From: Acetobacter lambici
Lineage (GTDB): Bacteria; Pseudomonadota; Alphaproteobacteria; Acetobacterales; Acetobacteraceae
NCBI RefSeq assembly: GCF_011516885.1
Contig: NZ_WOTD01000004.1
Span: forward strand, 62,001 to 126,000
DNA length: 64,000 nucleotides
Direction: 5' to 3'
The notes under the pieces were generated by a model, which saw only the letters and a list, made by a program, of their open reading frames with translations, had not been told where the DNA came from and did not search any database. The translations under genes were made by a program, and so were the position numbers. Shown piece after piece: positions 27,803 through 36,806 of this stretch. How positions within the stretch are numbered: the first letter of the stretch is position 1; the number at the start of each line of letters is the position of its first letter.

Positions 27803-28309
27803 TCAGAACCGACGGATTTTTTTACTCCGCACCATACCCACGCACAACGTAACAAACACAACACAGGCAAATACCCCCCCCATAACCGCCATGGAAACAG
27901 GCAGGCCGGGGATCAGATACGTTGGCGCATCACACGGTTTGGACGGCATAAGTGGCATGGAGGCCCAGCGTTCCGCCAGCGTGCGCCCCACAACATGGGC
28001 GGCATGGCAGGCGGGGAACGGGCTTGGCCACCACTTCCACTCCACACCTACATGGCATATTGCAAGACCCTCCGCCACAAGCAGGACAGGCGCGCACAGC
28101 CACAAAACACCCCGCCCCACCCGGGCAGGCAGAACAGGCACCATAACTCCCAGCACAATAAGCACACGCCACGGCCAGCGCTCCCACAGGCATAGCTCGC
28201 ACGGCATGATTCCAAGTTTGTGCTGCGTCCACCACGCAACGCCAAGGGCTGCAACACCAGCCAGAATCATAAAAAAAGCAACCGTGCTCAGCCGCATGGG
28301 TTTTTTCAT
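27803..28309 (-). CDS. dsbB: Disulfide bond formation protein DsbB
   Basis: Inner-membrane protein that reoxidises periplasmic DsbA and passes electrons to quinone. 168 residues with four hydrophobic helices. The first redox pair is CELC (Cys37, Cys40), the second is Cys101 and Cys126 in the periplasmic loop (PSKPCDAPTYLIPGLPVSMA region). The ATG overlaps the otsA stop codon by four bases, so it is read from the trehalose operon, an unusual partner. Confidence 0.92.
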   Translation of the reverse strand: MKKPMRLSTVAFFMILAGVAALGVAWWTQHKLGIMPCELCLWERWPWRVLIVLGVMVPVLPARVGRGVLWLCAPVLLVAEGLAICHVGVEWKWWPSPFPACHAAHVVGRTLAERWASMPLMPSKPCDAPTYLIPGLPVSMAVMGGVFACVVFVTLCVGMVRSKKIRRF

Positions 28310-29649
28310 GCTGTTCTCACCTCAGACAACGCCGCGATAAACGACCGCGCCCAGCTTGCGGCGGTAACCCGCCACACTTCCGAGCGCAACCGCTCCCAGC
28401 GTACGCGCCGCTCGGAACCGGACATGCTTAACGCCTTGTGCAGGGCGGTTGCAATTTCGTCCGAGTCATGAGGATTGACCAGCAGTGCATCCTCCATGTC
28501 CGCCGCTGCACCGGCAAAGCGGGACAGAACAAGCATGCCCGGATTATCGGGCCGCTGGGCCGCCACATATTCCTTGGCAACAAGGTTCATCCCATCACGC
28601 AGGGGGGTCACAAGGGCTGCACTTGAGATCTGGAAAAAAGCTGCCAGAAGTTCACGCGGGAGCGGGTGGGTCAGGTAACGCACGGGGGTCCAGTCGAACT
28701 CACCATACGTGCCGTTAATGTGCCCTACAATCTGGTCCAGTTCGGCACGCAGGCTCTGGTATTCGGGCACACTCCCGCGTGAGACTGGCGTGATCTGGAG
28801 GTACGCAACCTTGCCCCTGTATTCAGGGTAGCGTTTGAGGAACGTATCGTACCCACGCAACCGTTCTGGCAGACCTTTGGAATAATCCATACGGTCCACG
28901 CCAATAATCAGTGGCATGCCGCGCAGGTCCTGCTGCAGGCGCTGCACCTGTGGCAGGGTCTGACCCGCACGCGCACAGCTTGCAAAACTGTCCGGGTCAA
29001 TTCCTATGGGAAAAACGCGCGCTCTGGCGGGAATACCCAGAACCGAGAAAGCCTCGTTCATGTTCCGGGCATCGTCTTCGGTCTGCACGCCAATCACATC
29101 ATAGGCACGCAGGGCACGCAGCAGGGCCGAGGCTTCAGGCAGGGAGCGCATCAGGCTCCATGGTGGAAAGGGGATATGCAGAAAAAAGCCAATCCGGGCT
29201 TTGACTTTTAAATCCCGCAGGGCTTTCCCCATAGGGAACAGGTGGTAATCATGCACCCACACCATGTCATCCTGCTCAAGCAGGGGGGCCAGTCTGGTGG
29301 CGAACAGAGTGTTGACGCTGGCATAAATCTGCTGATCATGCCGACTATAATTCATCAGCCCGGCACGGTAATGACACAGCGGCCACAGGATGCCGTTGGA
29401 ATAGCCCTGATAAAACCCGTTATATTCCTTCTGGGTCAGCCCTATGGTCGCGTAGGTCACATTGCCAAGTGTATCCACACCAAGCGGCCTGTCCGCGCCA
29501 TCTCCGCCTATCTGGTGACCAGACCAGCCAAACCACAAACAGGGATGATCCTGAATAGCGGCCCGGAGTGCTACAGCCAGACCGCCAGCGGGTTGTTTGC
29601 GGTCACGTACTGCTGGTACCCTGTTGGAAACAATGACCAGCCTTTGCAT
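28306..29649 (-). CDS. otsA: Trehalose-6-phosphate synthase (UDP-forming)
   Basis: GT20 glycosyltransferase joining UDP-glucose and glucose-6-phosphate. 447 residues, with the N-terminal VVSNRVP and GGLAVAL, WFGWSG, the MVWVHDYHLFPMG segment, FFLHIPFP, GVDRMDYSKGLPERL, and the C-terminal PLRDGMNLVAKEYVAAQ, all diagnostic. It starts 3 bases after otsB. Trehalose would protect against osmotic and acid or ethanol stress. Confidence 0.97.
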   Translation of the reverse strand: MQRLVIVSNRVPAVRDRKQPAGGLAVALRAAIQDHPCLWFGWSGHQIGGDGADRPLGVDTLGNVTYATIGLTQKEYNGFYQGYSNGILWPLCHYRAGLMNYSRHDQQIYASVNTLFATRLAPLLEQDDMVWVHDYHLFPMGKALRDLKVKARIGFFLHIPFPPWSLMRSLPEASALLRALRAYDVIGVQTEDDARNMNEAFSVLGIPARARVFPIGIDPDSFASCARAGQTLPQVQRLQQDLRGMPLIIGVDRMDYSKGLPERLRGYDTFLKRYPEYRGKVAYLQITPVSRGSVPEYQSLRAELDQIVGHINGTYGEFDWTPVRYLTHPLPRELLAAFFQISSAALVTPLRDGMNLVAKEYVAAQRPDNPGMLVLSRFAGAAADMEDALLVNPHDSDEIATALHKALSMSGSERRVRWERLRSEVWRVTAASWARSFIAALSEVRTA

Positions 29650-29652
29650 GCC

Positions 29653-30396
29653 TCACCCCCTACCTGCAACAAGGGATGCCAGCCAGGCCCTGAACACCGC
29701 CGGTGTGGGAAAATCCGCAGGAATACGGAAAAAATCTCCCCCCATACGGTGAACAGCAGCCATGCCGTCCTCATCCGTTACGTCATCCCCCACAAAAACG
29801 GGTTTACGCCCGGCAAAGGGGGCGGTTTCCATCAGCACAGATACAGCATACCCTTTATCCACCCCGGTCGGGCGGATTTCCCACGCCATTTTGGCGGGCT
29901 GGAGCATGAATGCACCATCGGATTCCCTAACCCAGCGTTCCGCCGTCTGGCGCAGGACTTCCGCTTTTTCGGGGGCAGCACGGTAGTGCAGCACAAAGCC
30001 GCCCTGCTTGTGCTCAAGCCGCGTGCCCGGCAGGGTCGCTAGCAGATCGGACGCCTGCACCAGCCAGCGCTGTGGCATGGTAGGCAGCACAGCCCGCTCC
30101 ACAGGGCCACCGGGGCGGTGGCGGATGGCCACGCCATGTTCGCCGGCAACGGCAAAGGGAACATCCCCTAAAAACTGATCAATCTGCTCGATCGGCCGAC
30201 CCGAAATAATTGCCAGCGCATCCCCACAGGCATTGCGCAGGTGGGTCAAGGTTTCCAGCAGATCGGGGGGGACCACCACGGACTCGGGGGTTGGGGCTAT
30301 GTCCACCAGTGTGCCATCAAAATCCAGCAAAAACGCTGTCTGGCTCAGGGGTGGAATTTTAAAACGGTTGTCCTGCGCAAAGGAGGAACCAAACAC
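29653..30396 (-). CDS. otsB: Trehalose-6-phosphate phosphatase
   Basis: HAD phosphatase releasing trehalose from trehalose-6-phosphate. 247 residues with motif I LLDFDGTLVDI (Asp25, Asp27), IISGRPIEQID (motif II), KMAWEIRPTGVDKGYAV (substrate and Lys motif) and VGDDVTDEDGM (motif IV). It uses a GTG start with an AGAGGTG site. First gene of otsB-otsA-dsbB. Confidence 0.95.
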   Translation of the reverse strand: MFGSSFAQDNRFKIPPLSQTAFLLDFDGTLVDIAPTPESVVVPPDLLETLTHLRNACGDALAIISGRPIEQIDQFLGDVPFAVAGEHGVAIRHRPGGPVERAVLPTMPQRWLVQASDLLATLPGTRLEHKQGGFVLHYRAAPEKAEVLRQTAERWVRESDGAFMLQPAKMAWEIRPTGVDKGYAVSVLMETAPFAGRKPVFVGDDVTDEDGMAAVHRMGGDFFRIPADFPTPAVFRAWLASLVAGRG

Positions 30397-30492
30397 AATG
30401 CACCTCTTTTATTATCTGTCTGCGGCGCCGGGCAAAACCCACATGCCCCTATGGCGCAACAGTAATGATCAGGAATTCTTCAAATCGGGGTC

Positions 30493-31134
30493 TTAATACG
30501 TCCCATCACTCTCCGGCTGGAACGGATTGGCGTTATCCGGCGCAGCAGGGCGGGCGGGGGCCACAGGGGCGGCAATCCCGGGCTGGCCGGGTTGGGCTGG
30601 AGCACCTGCTGGCATGCCCGTACCATCCTCAACCGGAGCGGCTTCTGGCAATGGTGGGGGGGTGACGGGTTTGGGCAGGGCTGGCAGGAACGGGGCCATA
30701 TCATCCCCTCCGCACTTGACCATGCGCACATCGTAAACCGAACTTTCCAGCACCCCAAGGCCCGGCTCGGCCGCCAGCATCCAGCCTTTAAAAGTTGCCC
30801 CGCCGGGGTGGGTGTCCTGTATTTCCAACCATGCGGCGGCATCGGGCGCGCGGGTTGGAGGGCGCTGGAGGCAGCGGCGGGCCAGAATGTCCAGATTTTT
30901 ATAATGTGTCGGCTCGCCCCCTACTGGCACGGACAACACCTCCACATGGGCGTCCAGTCGGTCCAGAACACGCACAACGGCTGTGCCCTTACCCTGCCAT
31001 GTGCCTGAGGGGTAAACAGCAGGGGGGGGCAGCGGAGTGCCCGCAGCCCATACCGCACCGCCACCAGAACCGGCAAAAGCCAGCAGACCCGTTACCAGCA
31101 GGCGGGAGCACCGCCCCCAGACCAGCATTTTCAT
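30493..31134 (-). CDS. DUF2155 domain protein, exported
   Basis: 213-residue protein with an N-terminal signal sequence (LLVTGLLAFAGSGGGAVWAA), then the DUF2155 core: AVVRVLDRLDAHVEVLSVPVG, YKNLDILARRCLQRPP and FKGWMLAAEPGLGVLESSVYDVRMVKC. The C-terminal 60 residues are Pro/Ala-rich linker. In alphaproteobacteria this family commonly sits beside NDUFA12 and mlaD genes, as here; its function is unknown, presumably in the periplasm. The ATG overlaps the upstream small gene by four bases. Confidence 0.85.
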   Translation of the reverse strand: MKMLVWGRCSRLLVTGLLAFAGSGGGAVWAAGTPLPPPAVYPSGTWQGKGTAVVRVLDRLDAHVEVLSVPVGGEPTHYKNLDILARRCLQRPPTRAPDAAAWLEIQDTHPGGATFKGWMLAAEPGLGVLESSVYDVRMVKCGGDDMAPFLPALPKPVTPPPLPEAAPVEDGTGMPAGAPAQPGQPGIAAPVAPARPAAPDNANPFQPESDGTY

Positions 31135-31346
31135 GCTCCGGCCACCTTGGGGGACGAAAGGGATGCCACAAGGTCTGCCAGACGTTCACGCATAACCTGT
31201 TCACTTACCCCCATCAGCACTGCATCCTCAAACGCGTCTGCCAGAACCTGCTGCACTTCCTGCCAGTTTTCTTCCAGCATGCGCAGTTTTTCCTGACATG
31301 TAACGGGCTGCCCGTCTTCTTGCGGCCATATGCGCAACGCCGTCAT
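31131..31346 (-). CDS. Small acidic hypothetical protein
   Basis: 71 residues from the ATG at 31346, predominantly helical and acidic (EKLRMLEENWQEVQQVLADA). No recognised family. An in-frame ATG at 31364 exists, but 31346 has GAGG eight bases upstream. The stop codon overlaps the DUF2155 start by four bases, and mlaD ends about 50 bases before it, so it belongs to the NDUFA12-mlaD-DUF2155 group. Confidence 0.75.
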   Translation of the reverse strand: MTALRIWPQEDGQPVTCQEKLRMLEENWQEVQQVLADAFEDAVLMGVSEQVMRERLADLVASLSSPKVAGA

Positions 31347-31396
31347 TCTGTCCGCCTCAATCATAGTCGTCTTGCTAAACTGCTTTTATGTCTGTT

Positions 31397-31933
31397 TCAG
31401 GGCAGGCTTGCGCCGCTGCCCCCACTCTGGCCCTCTGCTGCCCCCTTGTTGGCGCGGGTAAGCGTATCGGTCACAGAGAAAATAAACTTGCTCAGGAGTT
31501 GTTCCAGACTGATCGACCCCTGGGTCTGGCTGATGGTAGCCCCTGCCTGCAGGGTCTTGTCATCCCCACCGGGGGAGAGGGCGATATATTTGCCGCCAAG
31601 CAGGCTGTCGCTGGTAATAATGGCCGCTGTATCCGCCGAGAGGTGGATATCCGGGCGCACGGTAAAGACAACATGCGCCTTGAAGGTCTGCGGGTTTACG
31701 CTCTCGCTCTGCACGGTGCCGATTGTTACCCCGGCCAGCCGCACGTCCGAGCCAACACTCAACCCGTCCACCTGCGAGAAATCAGCCCCCAGCCGATACC
31801 CGACCGTATCTGTCTTGCGGCCTTCGCCGACCACTGCTGCGGCCAGCATACCCGCCAGAGCCACCAGCACGGCTGTGCCAGTCAGAAGCTCCGCCAGACT
31901 GCGCCGTGATTTTTCCGCCATTGCCGATGCCAT
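31397..31933 (-). CDS. mlaD: Mla lipid-transport MCE protein MlaD
   Basis: Periplasmic MCE protein that forms a hexameric ring on the inner-membrane MlaFEB transporter and carries phospholipids. 178 residues: N-terminal transmembrane helix (LLTGTAVLVALAGMLAAAVV), one MCE domain (YRLGADFSQVDGLSVGSDVR, LAGVTIGTV, then SDSLLGGKYIALSPG) and a short helical tail. No mlaE or mlaF is adjacent; mlaA and mlaC are at 47.5-49.0 kb. Confidence 0.93.
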   Translation of the reverse strand: MASAMAEKSRRSLAELLTGTAVLVALAGMLAAAVVGEGRKTDTVGYRLGADFSQVDGLSVGSDVRLAGVTIGTVQSESVNPQTFKAHVVFTVRPDIHLSADTAAIITSDSLLGGKYIALSPGGDDKTLQAGATISQTQGSISLEQLLSKFIFSVTDTLTRANKGAAEGQSGGSGASLP

Positions 31934-31989
31934 AAACTACGTACACTCCCTGATGAGACAGACCACTCTAACAGGGAATGAACCGCAAA

Positions 31990-32370
31990 TCACGCCTCGG
32001 GAGCACCCTCGGGCGTCCATGCTTCATAATCGCCGGTTGCGGGCGGGTGCTGGCCGGTTGCGTAAAGGCTACCCTGCGGGTGGTAGGCCTGTGCGGTTCC
32101 GGTCATGTTGGGCTGGTGGGGCAGTTGCCAGGGTTTGCGCTCCTCCGCCGCAATGGGGGCATCAAGCGTATGGTGCAGCCACCCCCACCATTCGGGCGGC
32201 ACGGCGGAGGCATCTTCCCCTTTAAGGTAGATGACCCAGCGTTCGGGGCGCTCCATGCCACCACCCTTGCGGGCCGGGCCGGTTGATTCATAATAACAGC
32301 GGCCATCGGCATCCTTGCCAAACAGCCGACCCTTCCGGCGCGTATGCAGCCATGTTCCGAAATTTGCCAT
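31990..32370 (-). CDS. NADH:ubiquinone oxidoreductase 17.2 kDa subunit (NDUFA12 family)
   Basis: 126-residue accessory protein of complex I, found in mitochondria and alphaproteobacteria. Conserved features include FGTWLHTRRKGRLFGKDADG, YYES, RPERWVIYLKGEDASAVPPEW and WWGWLHHTLDAPI. The ATG at 32370 was chosen: the upstream extension to 32457 is not NDUFA12-like. It lies 56 bases before mlaD, a typical alphaproteobacterial neighbour. Confidence 0.92.
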   Translation of the reverse strand: MANFGTWLHTRRKGRLFGKDADGRCYYESTGPARKGGGMERPERWVIYLKGEDASAVPPEWWGWLHHTLDAPIAAEERKPWQLPHQPNMTGTAQAYHPQGSLYATGQHPPATGDYEAWTPEGAPEA

Positions 32371-32556
32371 GGGAGGATGATAGGACTCCGCATGACCTGT
32401 GGTCCATGTTTTATCGCAAACCACCCGATCAACCGCGCGCGAGCAGGGGGTTGGCAAAAGTTATCCCCCATATCCTCATTTTGCAGGGTGATAACCCGGC
32501 CCCGAACGTGTTTTGTCGGGTTACGCCGCCAGTGCGCGCAGCGGTAACATGGGGCC

Positions 32557-34095
32557 ATGACAACAGCCAGACGCCATTGGAACGGTGTGCTGATGAGCAC
32601 ACTGGAAGCCGCAGCAGACCCGGACGCACCGCTCCGCTCCGTTACCCTGCCCGCAGAGTGGGATGTGGACGCCGCGTCCGCACTTGCACAGCTTATGCCG
32701 GGCGACGGCCCGATCGACCTGCCCACGCTTGCGTCGCGGTGGATCACGGCCCTTGCACCGGACGAGGCCTCGGCCAGATCACTGGTCTGGCTGCTGCTGA
32801 CGCGTCAGGCGGCTCCGGTGGAGGCCGTGTGGCACTGCACATTCGACCGCCCGGCGGGGTTTGTGGTCAATCTGGCCGCCTTTGTCTCCCCCGGGGAAGG
32901 GTTTGCCGCGCGGACCTTTGTTGCGGCCCTCAAGCTCATCTGCTCGGTACTGCGCCAGACGGCCCTGAACAAAGCGGACCAGCGTAATGGTGATCTGCTA
33001 CTACCTGACCTGTTTGTGCCCACCCCCTCCGCCGGAACAGACGCCCCCCCCATGCAGGCCCTCACAGCGGGAGACATCCTGCTGACCAACATGGATGCCT
33101 GTCTGGCAGGAGTCGGGCTTGATTATGATAGCGAGGATGGCCGCGCCGCCGCCTGCGCCATTACGGCACTGGCCACACTGACCGCCCACGCGGGACGTGG
33201 ACCGGAGTCCCTGCCCCTGCCCCCCGTCCGGACCGTACTGCCCGGACTGGGCGAGACCCTGCGCGCGGTCTGGAATGAAGCCGCAGTGGAAACCGATGCG
33301 CCCGTAGCCCCGATTGAGACAGGATTTTCCACCCCCAACCCCATAGATGGGTTGCTTGGCGTGGAAGCCTGCGGGCTGGCTCCCGTGTTTTCCATGCTCC
33401 GCCCAGATGGCAGGCTGGCCAGCAGCACGCGCCAACGGCTGGACGTGCGCGGCTTTACGGTGGAAACCGCACTGGCCGCAGCCCTTGCGGGCGAGACTGT
33501 GCTGCCCCAGCCCGGCCCCAAGGCGCATCTGGCCATGTACCGCGCGCTAACCGGCTTTGCAGACCGCATGCCCGCCCGCCCCGAAACACTGCCCACCCCC
33601 GTAAAGCTCAGGCTGGAGCGGGGCATGCGGCGGATTCTACCCGCACGACATGGTGGTTTTACACAAAAAACCACCATTGGCGGCCACCGCCTGTTCATGC
33701 GTACGGGGGAATACGAGGATGGCACGCTGGGTGAGCTGTCCCTCACCCCCACGCGGGAAAGTCCGATGGTGCGCGGGCTGATGGAAAGCTTTGGCGACGC
33801 CATAAGCATTGGCCTGCAATATGGCGCGCCACTGGAAGCCTACGTGGAAAATTTTGCCTATTCCTGCTTTGGCCCCGCAGGCACGGTGGAGGGCGACCCG
33901 GTTGCCTCCTATGCCACTTCCATGCTGGACTATGCGTTCAGGGCCCTGTCCGACACCTATCTGGACAGACGCCTACCCGACGGCCCCCACCAGGACAGTG
34001 CGTCCGAGCCGGACCCGCTCCTCCCGCTGGACCTGCCCGAGGGGGACGATACACAGCCCACACGCCCACGGCGCAACCTGCGTCTGGTCTGCTAG
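32557..34095 (+). CDS. Degenerate class II ribonucleotide reductase-like protein (NrdJ C-terminal / TSCPD type)
   Basis: 512-residue protein resembling the C-terminal half of alphaproteobacterial adenosylcobalamin-dependent ribonucleotide reductase. Residues 367-395 (GFTQKTTIGGHRLFMRTG, then EYEDGTLGEL) and 415-465 (AISIGLQYGAPLEAYVENF, then SMLDYAFRAL) match NrdJ segments nearly word for word. Residues about 178-212 (MDACLAGVGLDYDSEDGRAA) match the NrdJ LGLGYANLG/YDSDEGRAL area. The NrdJ CNLASLN motif is FVVNLAAFV here, so the conserved cysteine is gone, and the upstream barrel and ATP cone are missing. Catalysis is therefore unlikely; a regulatory or binding role is inferred. Confidence 0.8.
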   Translation: MTTARRHWNGVLMSTLEAAADPDAPLRSVTLPAEWDVDAASALAQLMPGDGPIDLPTLASRWITALAPDEASARSLVWLLLTRQAAPVEAVWHCTFDRPAGFVVNLAAFVSPGEGFAARTFVAALKLICSVLRQTALNKADQRNGDLLLPDLFVPTPSAGTDAPPMQALTAGDILLTNMDACLAGVGLDYDSEDGRAAACAITALATLTAHAGRGPESLPLPPVRTVLPGLGETLRAVWNEAAVETDAPVAPIETGFSTPNPIDGLLGVEACGLAPVFSMLRPDGRLASSTRQRLDVRGFTVETALAAALAGETVLPQPGPKAHLAMYRALTGFADRMPARPETLPTPVKLRLERGMRRILPARHGGFTQKTTIGGHRLFMRTGEYEDGTLGELSLTPTRESPMVRGLMESFGDAISIGLQYGAPLEAYVENFAYSCFGPAGTVEGDPVASYATSMLDYAFRALSDTYLDRRLPDGPHQDSASEPDPLLPLDLPEGDDTQPTRPRRNLRLVC

Positions 34096-34130
34096 GCCCC
34101 GGTTTTTTACAAGGAACGGAACAAAACGCC

Positions 34131-34592
34131 ATGAGCACTCCCCAATCCCGTCTGGCCGAACTGGGTATTGACCTGCCCACACCCGCAGCCCCCGTGGCCA
34201 ATTATGTGGCCTGCGTACAAACAGGCTCGCTCCTTGTGGTGTCTGGTCAGTTGCCCCTGCATAATGGCAAGCTGTTCGCCACCGGCAAGCTGGGAGATGC
34301 GGTGAGTGTGGAAACAGCGGTGGAAGCCGCGCGTTACAGCATGATCAACGTCATTGCCCAGGTCAAAGCCGCCGTGGGTGACCTCTCCCGCGTTAAACGC
34401 GTTGTGCGTCTGGGCGGCTTTATTGCCTGCACACCGGACTTTACGGCCCATGCCTCTGTCATGAACGGGGCATCCGATCTGGCGGTTGCCGTGTTCGGGG
34501 ATGCAGGACGTCACGCACGCTCCACCGTTGGTGTGCCCTCCCTGCCGCTGGATGCACCGGTGGAAGTGGAAGGCCTGTTCGAGATCGCCTGA
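34131..34592 (+). CDS. RidA/YjgF family protein (enamine/imine deaminase-like)
   Basis: 153-residue trimeric-barrel protein of the YjgF/YER057c/UK114 family, longer than classical RidA (about 128 residues). It shows VVSGQLPLHNGKL, the AARYSMINVIAQVKAAVG helix, VVRLGGFIACTPDF and ARSTVGVPSLPLDAPVEVEGLFEIA. The RidA catalytic arginine region is represented by ARSTVGVPSLP. Role: probable removal of reactive enamines, though the long subfamily is less studied. It starts 35 bases behind the NrdJ-like gene, with an AAGGA site. Confidence 0.9.
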   Translation: MSTPQSRLAELGIDLPTPAAPVANYVACVQTGSLLVVSGQLPLHNGKLFATGKLGDAVSVETAVEAARYSMINVIAQVKAAVGDLSRVKRVVRLGGFIACTPDFTAHASVMNGASDLAVAVFGDAGRHARSTVGVPSLPLDAPVEVEGLFEIA

Positions 34593-34610
34593 CCAAGCGG
34601 AAAAAACCTT

Positions 34611-35771
34611 ATGGCTGACTGGTCCGTTACCCTGCACAACAGCATTCACGACATTCCCGCAAGGGAGTGGGCGCAGTGTGCGGGGCCGGACAACCCTTTT
34701 ATCAGCCATGAGTTTTTAACCGCACTGGAAGACAGCGGCTCCACGGGGCCTACAAGCGGGTGGGTGCCACGGCATGTCTGCCTGCACGCCCCTGATGGAC
34801 AACTGGCCGCTGTCTGCCCCGCCTACCTTAAAGGCCATTCGTGGGGCGAGTACGTGTTTGATCAGGGTTGGGCCCGCGCGTTTGAGGCCGCAGGTGGCCG
34901 CTACTACCCCAAGCTCCAGATTGCGGTTCCGTTTACCCCCGCCCCCGGCCCCAGACTGCTCCTCCACCCCAATGCCCCGCCTGAGACCGCCTCCGTTATG
35001 GCGGACGCCCTGCGCCAGATCTGCGCGGATACGGGCCTGTCCTCCGCCCATGTGACCTTCTGCACCGAAGCGGAAAGCACCGTGCTACACCAGCGTGGCT
35101 GGCTGCCCCGCCTTGGCCTGCAATACCACTGGCACAATAACGGCTACACAACATTTGACGATTTTTTAGCCACACTCTCCGCCCGCAAGCGCAAAAGCAT
35201 CAAACGCGAACGGCGAGACGCCAATGCCGCGGGCCTGACGTTTGAAACGCGGCAGGGAGCCAGCATAACGCAGGCAGACTGGCAGGCTTTTTACCAGTTT
35301 TACCGCAACACGATCGACCGCAAATGGGGGAGCGCCTACCTGAGCGAGGACTTTTTTCCGCTCATGGCGCAGCGTCTGGGTGATCGGGTGGTGCTTATGC
35401 TGGCGCGTAACGGCGCAACCCCTGTGGCCGCGGCCCTGAACCTGATGGGCACAAATACGCTCTATGGCCGCAACTGGGGGTGCGAAGGCAACTGGCCCTT
35501 CCTGCATTTTGAACTCTGCTATTACCGGGCCATTGATTTTGCCATCGCCCACGGCCTGCAACGTGTGGAGGCCGGGGCACAGGGGGAGCACAAAATCCAG
35601 CGTGGCTATGTGCCTACCCTCACCCACTCCGCTCACTGGCTGCAAAACCCCGCACTGCGCGATGCGGTGGATCGGTTTTTGCAAGCCGAGCGCCCCGCCA
35701 TACAGGCCGAGGCCCAAGCCCTGAACGCCCTAACCCCCTACCGGCAGGACCACCCGCCCCAAAACCCGTAA
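34611..35771 (+). CDS. FemAB-like N-acyltransferase (COG3146, DUF482)
   Basis: 386-residue GNAT-fold protein of the peptidogalycan-biosynthesis/COG3146 group. Features: FISHEFLTALEDSGS, YDEF-like segments including YVFDQGWARAFEA, the basic RKRKSIKRERRDANAAG stretch, DRKWGSAYLSEDFF and FCYYRAIDFAIAHGLQ-like C-terminal block (FELCYYRAIDFAIAHG) with AQGEHKIQRGY. Substrate unknown; the family is common in proteobacteria. It starts 18 bases behind the RidA gene and is probably co-transcribed. Confidence 0.88.
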   Translation: MADWSVTLHNSIHDIPAREWAQCAGPDNPFISHEFLTALEDSGSTGPTSGWVPRHVCLHAPDGQLAAVCPAYLKGHSWGEYVFDQGWARAFEAAGGRYYPKLQIAVPFTPAPGPRLLLHPNAPPETASVMADALRQICADTGLSSAHVTFCTEAESTVLHQRGWLPRLGLQYHWHNNGYTTFDDFLATLSARKRKSIKRERRDANAAGLTFETRQGASITQADWQAFYQFYRNTIDRKWGSAYLSEDFFPLMAQRLGDRVVLMLARNGATPVAAALNLMGTNTLYGRNWGCEGNWPFLHFELCYYRAIDFAIAHGLQRVEAGAQGEHKIQRGYVPTLTHSAHWLQNPALRDAVDRFLQAERPAIQAEAQALNALTPYRQDHPPQNP

Positions 35772-35897
35772 CGCCACACCCCACGACCCACCCCCACAAA
35801 AAGGGCAAAGGGGGCTGCAAACATTGTCGGCACGCGTTTTTTTGCGTATGCCCGCCTGATCTTTTTTCCACCTGCTGATGCGACCGGACTGGCACTG

Positions 35898-36806
35898 ATG
35901 AGCACATCCTCCTCCCTCCCCCCCGAACATCAGGCCAGCCTGATTGATGGCAAGGCTTTTGCCGCAACCGTGCGCCAGCAGATCCGTGAGGATGTTCTGG
36001 CCTTCCATGACCAGCATGGCGTAACGCCCGGACTGGCCGTTATTCTGGTCGGTAACGACCCGGCGAGCGAGGTCTACGTTAAAAACAAGGCCATTCAGAC
36101 CCACCATGCAGGCATGCGCTCCTTCATGCACATGCTACCGGAAACCACGTCTGAAACCGAGCTGCTCACCCTGATCGGGCGGCTGAACAACGACCCCGAA
36201 ATTCATGGCATTCTGGTTCAGCTCCCCCTGCCCAAAGGGCTGGATGCACGGCGCATTACCAACGCCATTGTGCCCGAAAAGGATGTGGATGGTCTGGGTG
36301 AGGTCAACGCTGGCCGTCTGGCCGTGGACCTGCCCGGCATTGTGCCCTGCACGCCCCTTGGCTGCCTGATGCTCCTGCGCGACCAGCTTGGCGACATGAA
36401 GGGCCAGCATGCCGTGGTCATTGGCGCGTCCAACCTTGTGGGCAAACCCATGGCGCTTTTGCTGCTGGCAGAAGGCTGCACGGTCACCATTGCCCATATC
36501 CACACGCGGGATACGGCAGCCCTTGCGCGCGAGGCCGATATTCTGGTCGTGGCCACCGGCTGCCGCGAACTGGTCAGGGGCGGCTGGATCAAACCCGGTG
36601 CCACGGTTATTGACGTGGGCATTACCCGCACCCAGACTGCAAGTGGTAAAAGCCGCCTTGTAGGTGACGTGGCGTTTGATGAGGCCGTAAAGGTAGCCGG
36701 TCGTATTACCCCCGTACCGGGTGGTGTTGGCCCCATGACCATTGCCTGCCTGCTCAAGAACACACTCACCGCGGCACAGATGCAGATCGAGGGAAAAACC
36801 GAATGA
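35898..36806 (+). CDS. folD: Methylenetetrahydrofolate dehydrogenase / methenyltetrahydrofolate cyclohydrolase
   Basis: Bifunctional folate enzyme interconverting methylene-, methenyl- and 10-formyltetrahydrofolate with NADP. 302 residues. The catalytic region is [19 protein letters not shown] (Tyr and Lys of the family), [21 protein letters not shown], and the nucleotide-binding [15 protein letters not shown] and [14 protein letters not shown] motifs. The stop overlaps the next gene's ATG by four bases, and that gene also acts on methylenetetrahydrofolate. Confidence 0.97.
   Translation: MSTSSSLPPEHQASLIDGKAFAATVRQQIREDVLAFHDQHGVTPGLAVILVGNDPASEVYVKNKAIQTHHAGMRSFMHMLPETTSETELLTLIGRLNNDPEIHGILVQLPLPKGLDARRITNAIVPEKDVDGLGEVNAGRLAVDLPGIVPCTPLGCLMLLRDQLGDMKGQHAVVIGASNLVGKPMALLLLAEGCTVTIAHIHTRDTAALAREADILVVATGCRELVRGGWIKPGATVIDVGITRTQTASGKSRLVGDVAFDEAVKVAGRITPVPGGVGPMTIACLLKNTLTAAQMQIEGKTE

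Noticed and set aside
30795-32225. 476-codon open frame on the plus strand
   Set aside because: It spans mlaD, the small gene and part of the DUF2155 gene in antisense; it has no domain and no ribosome site.
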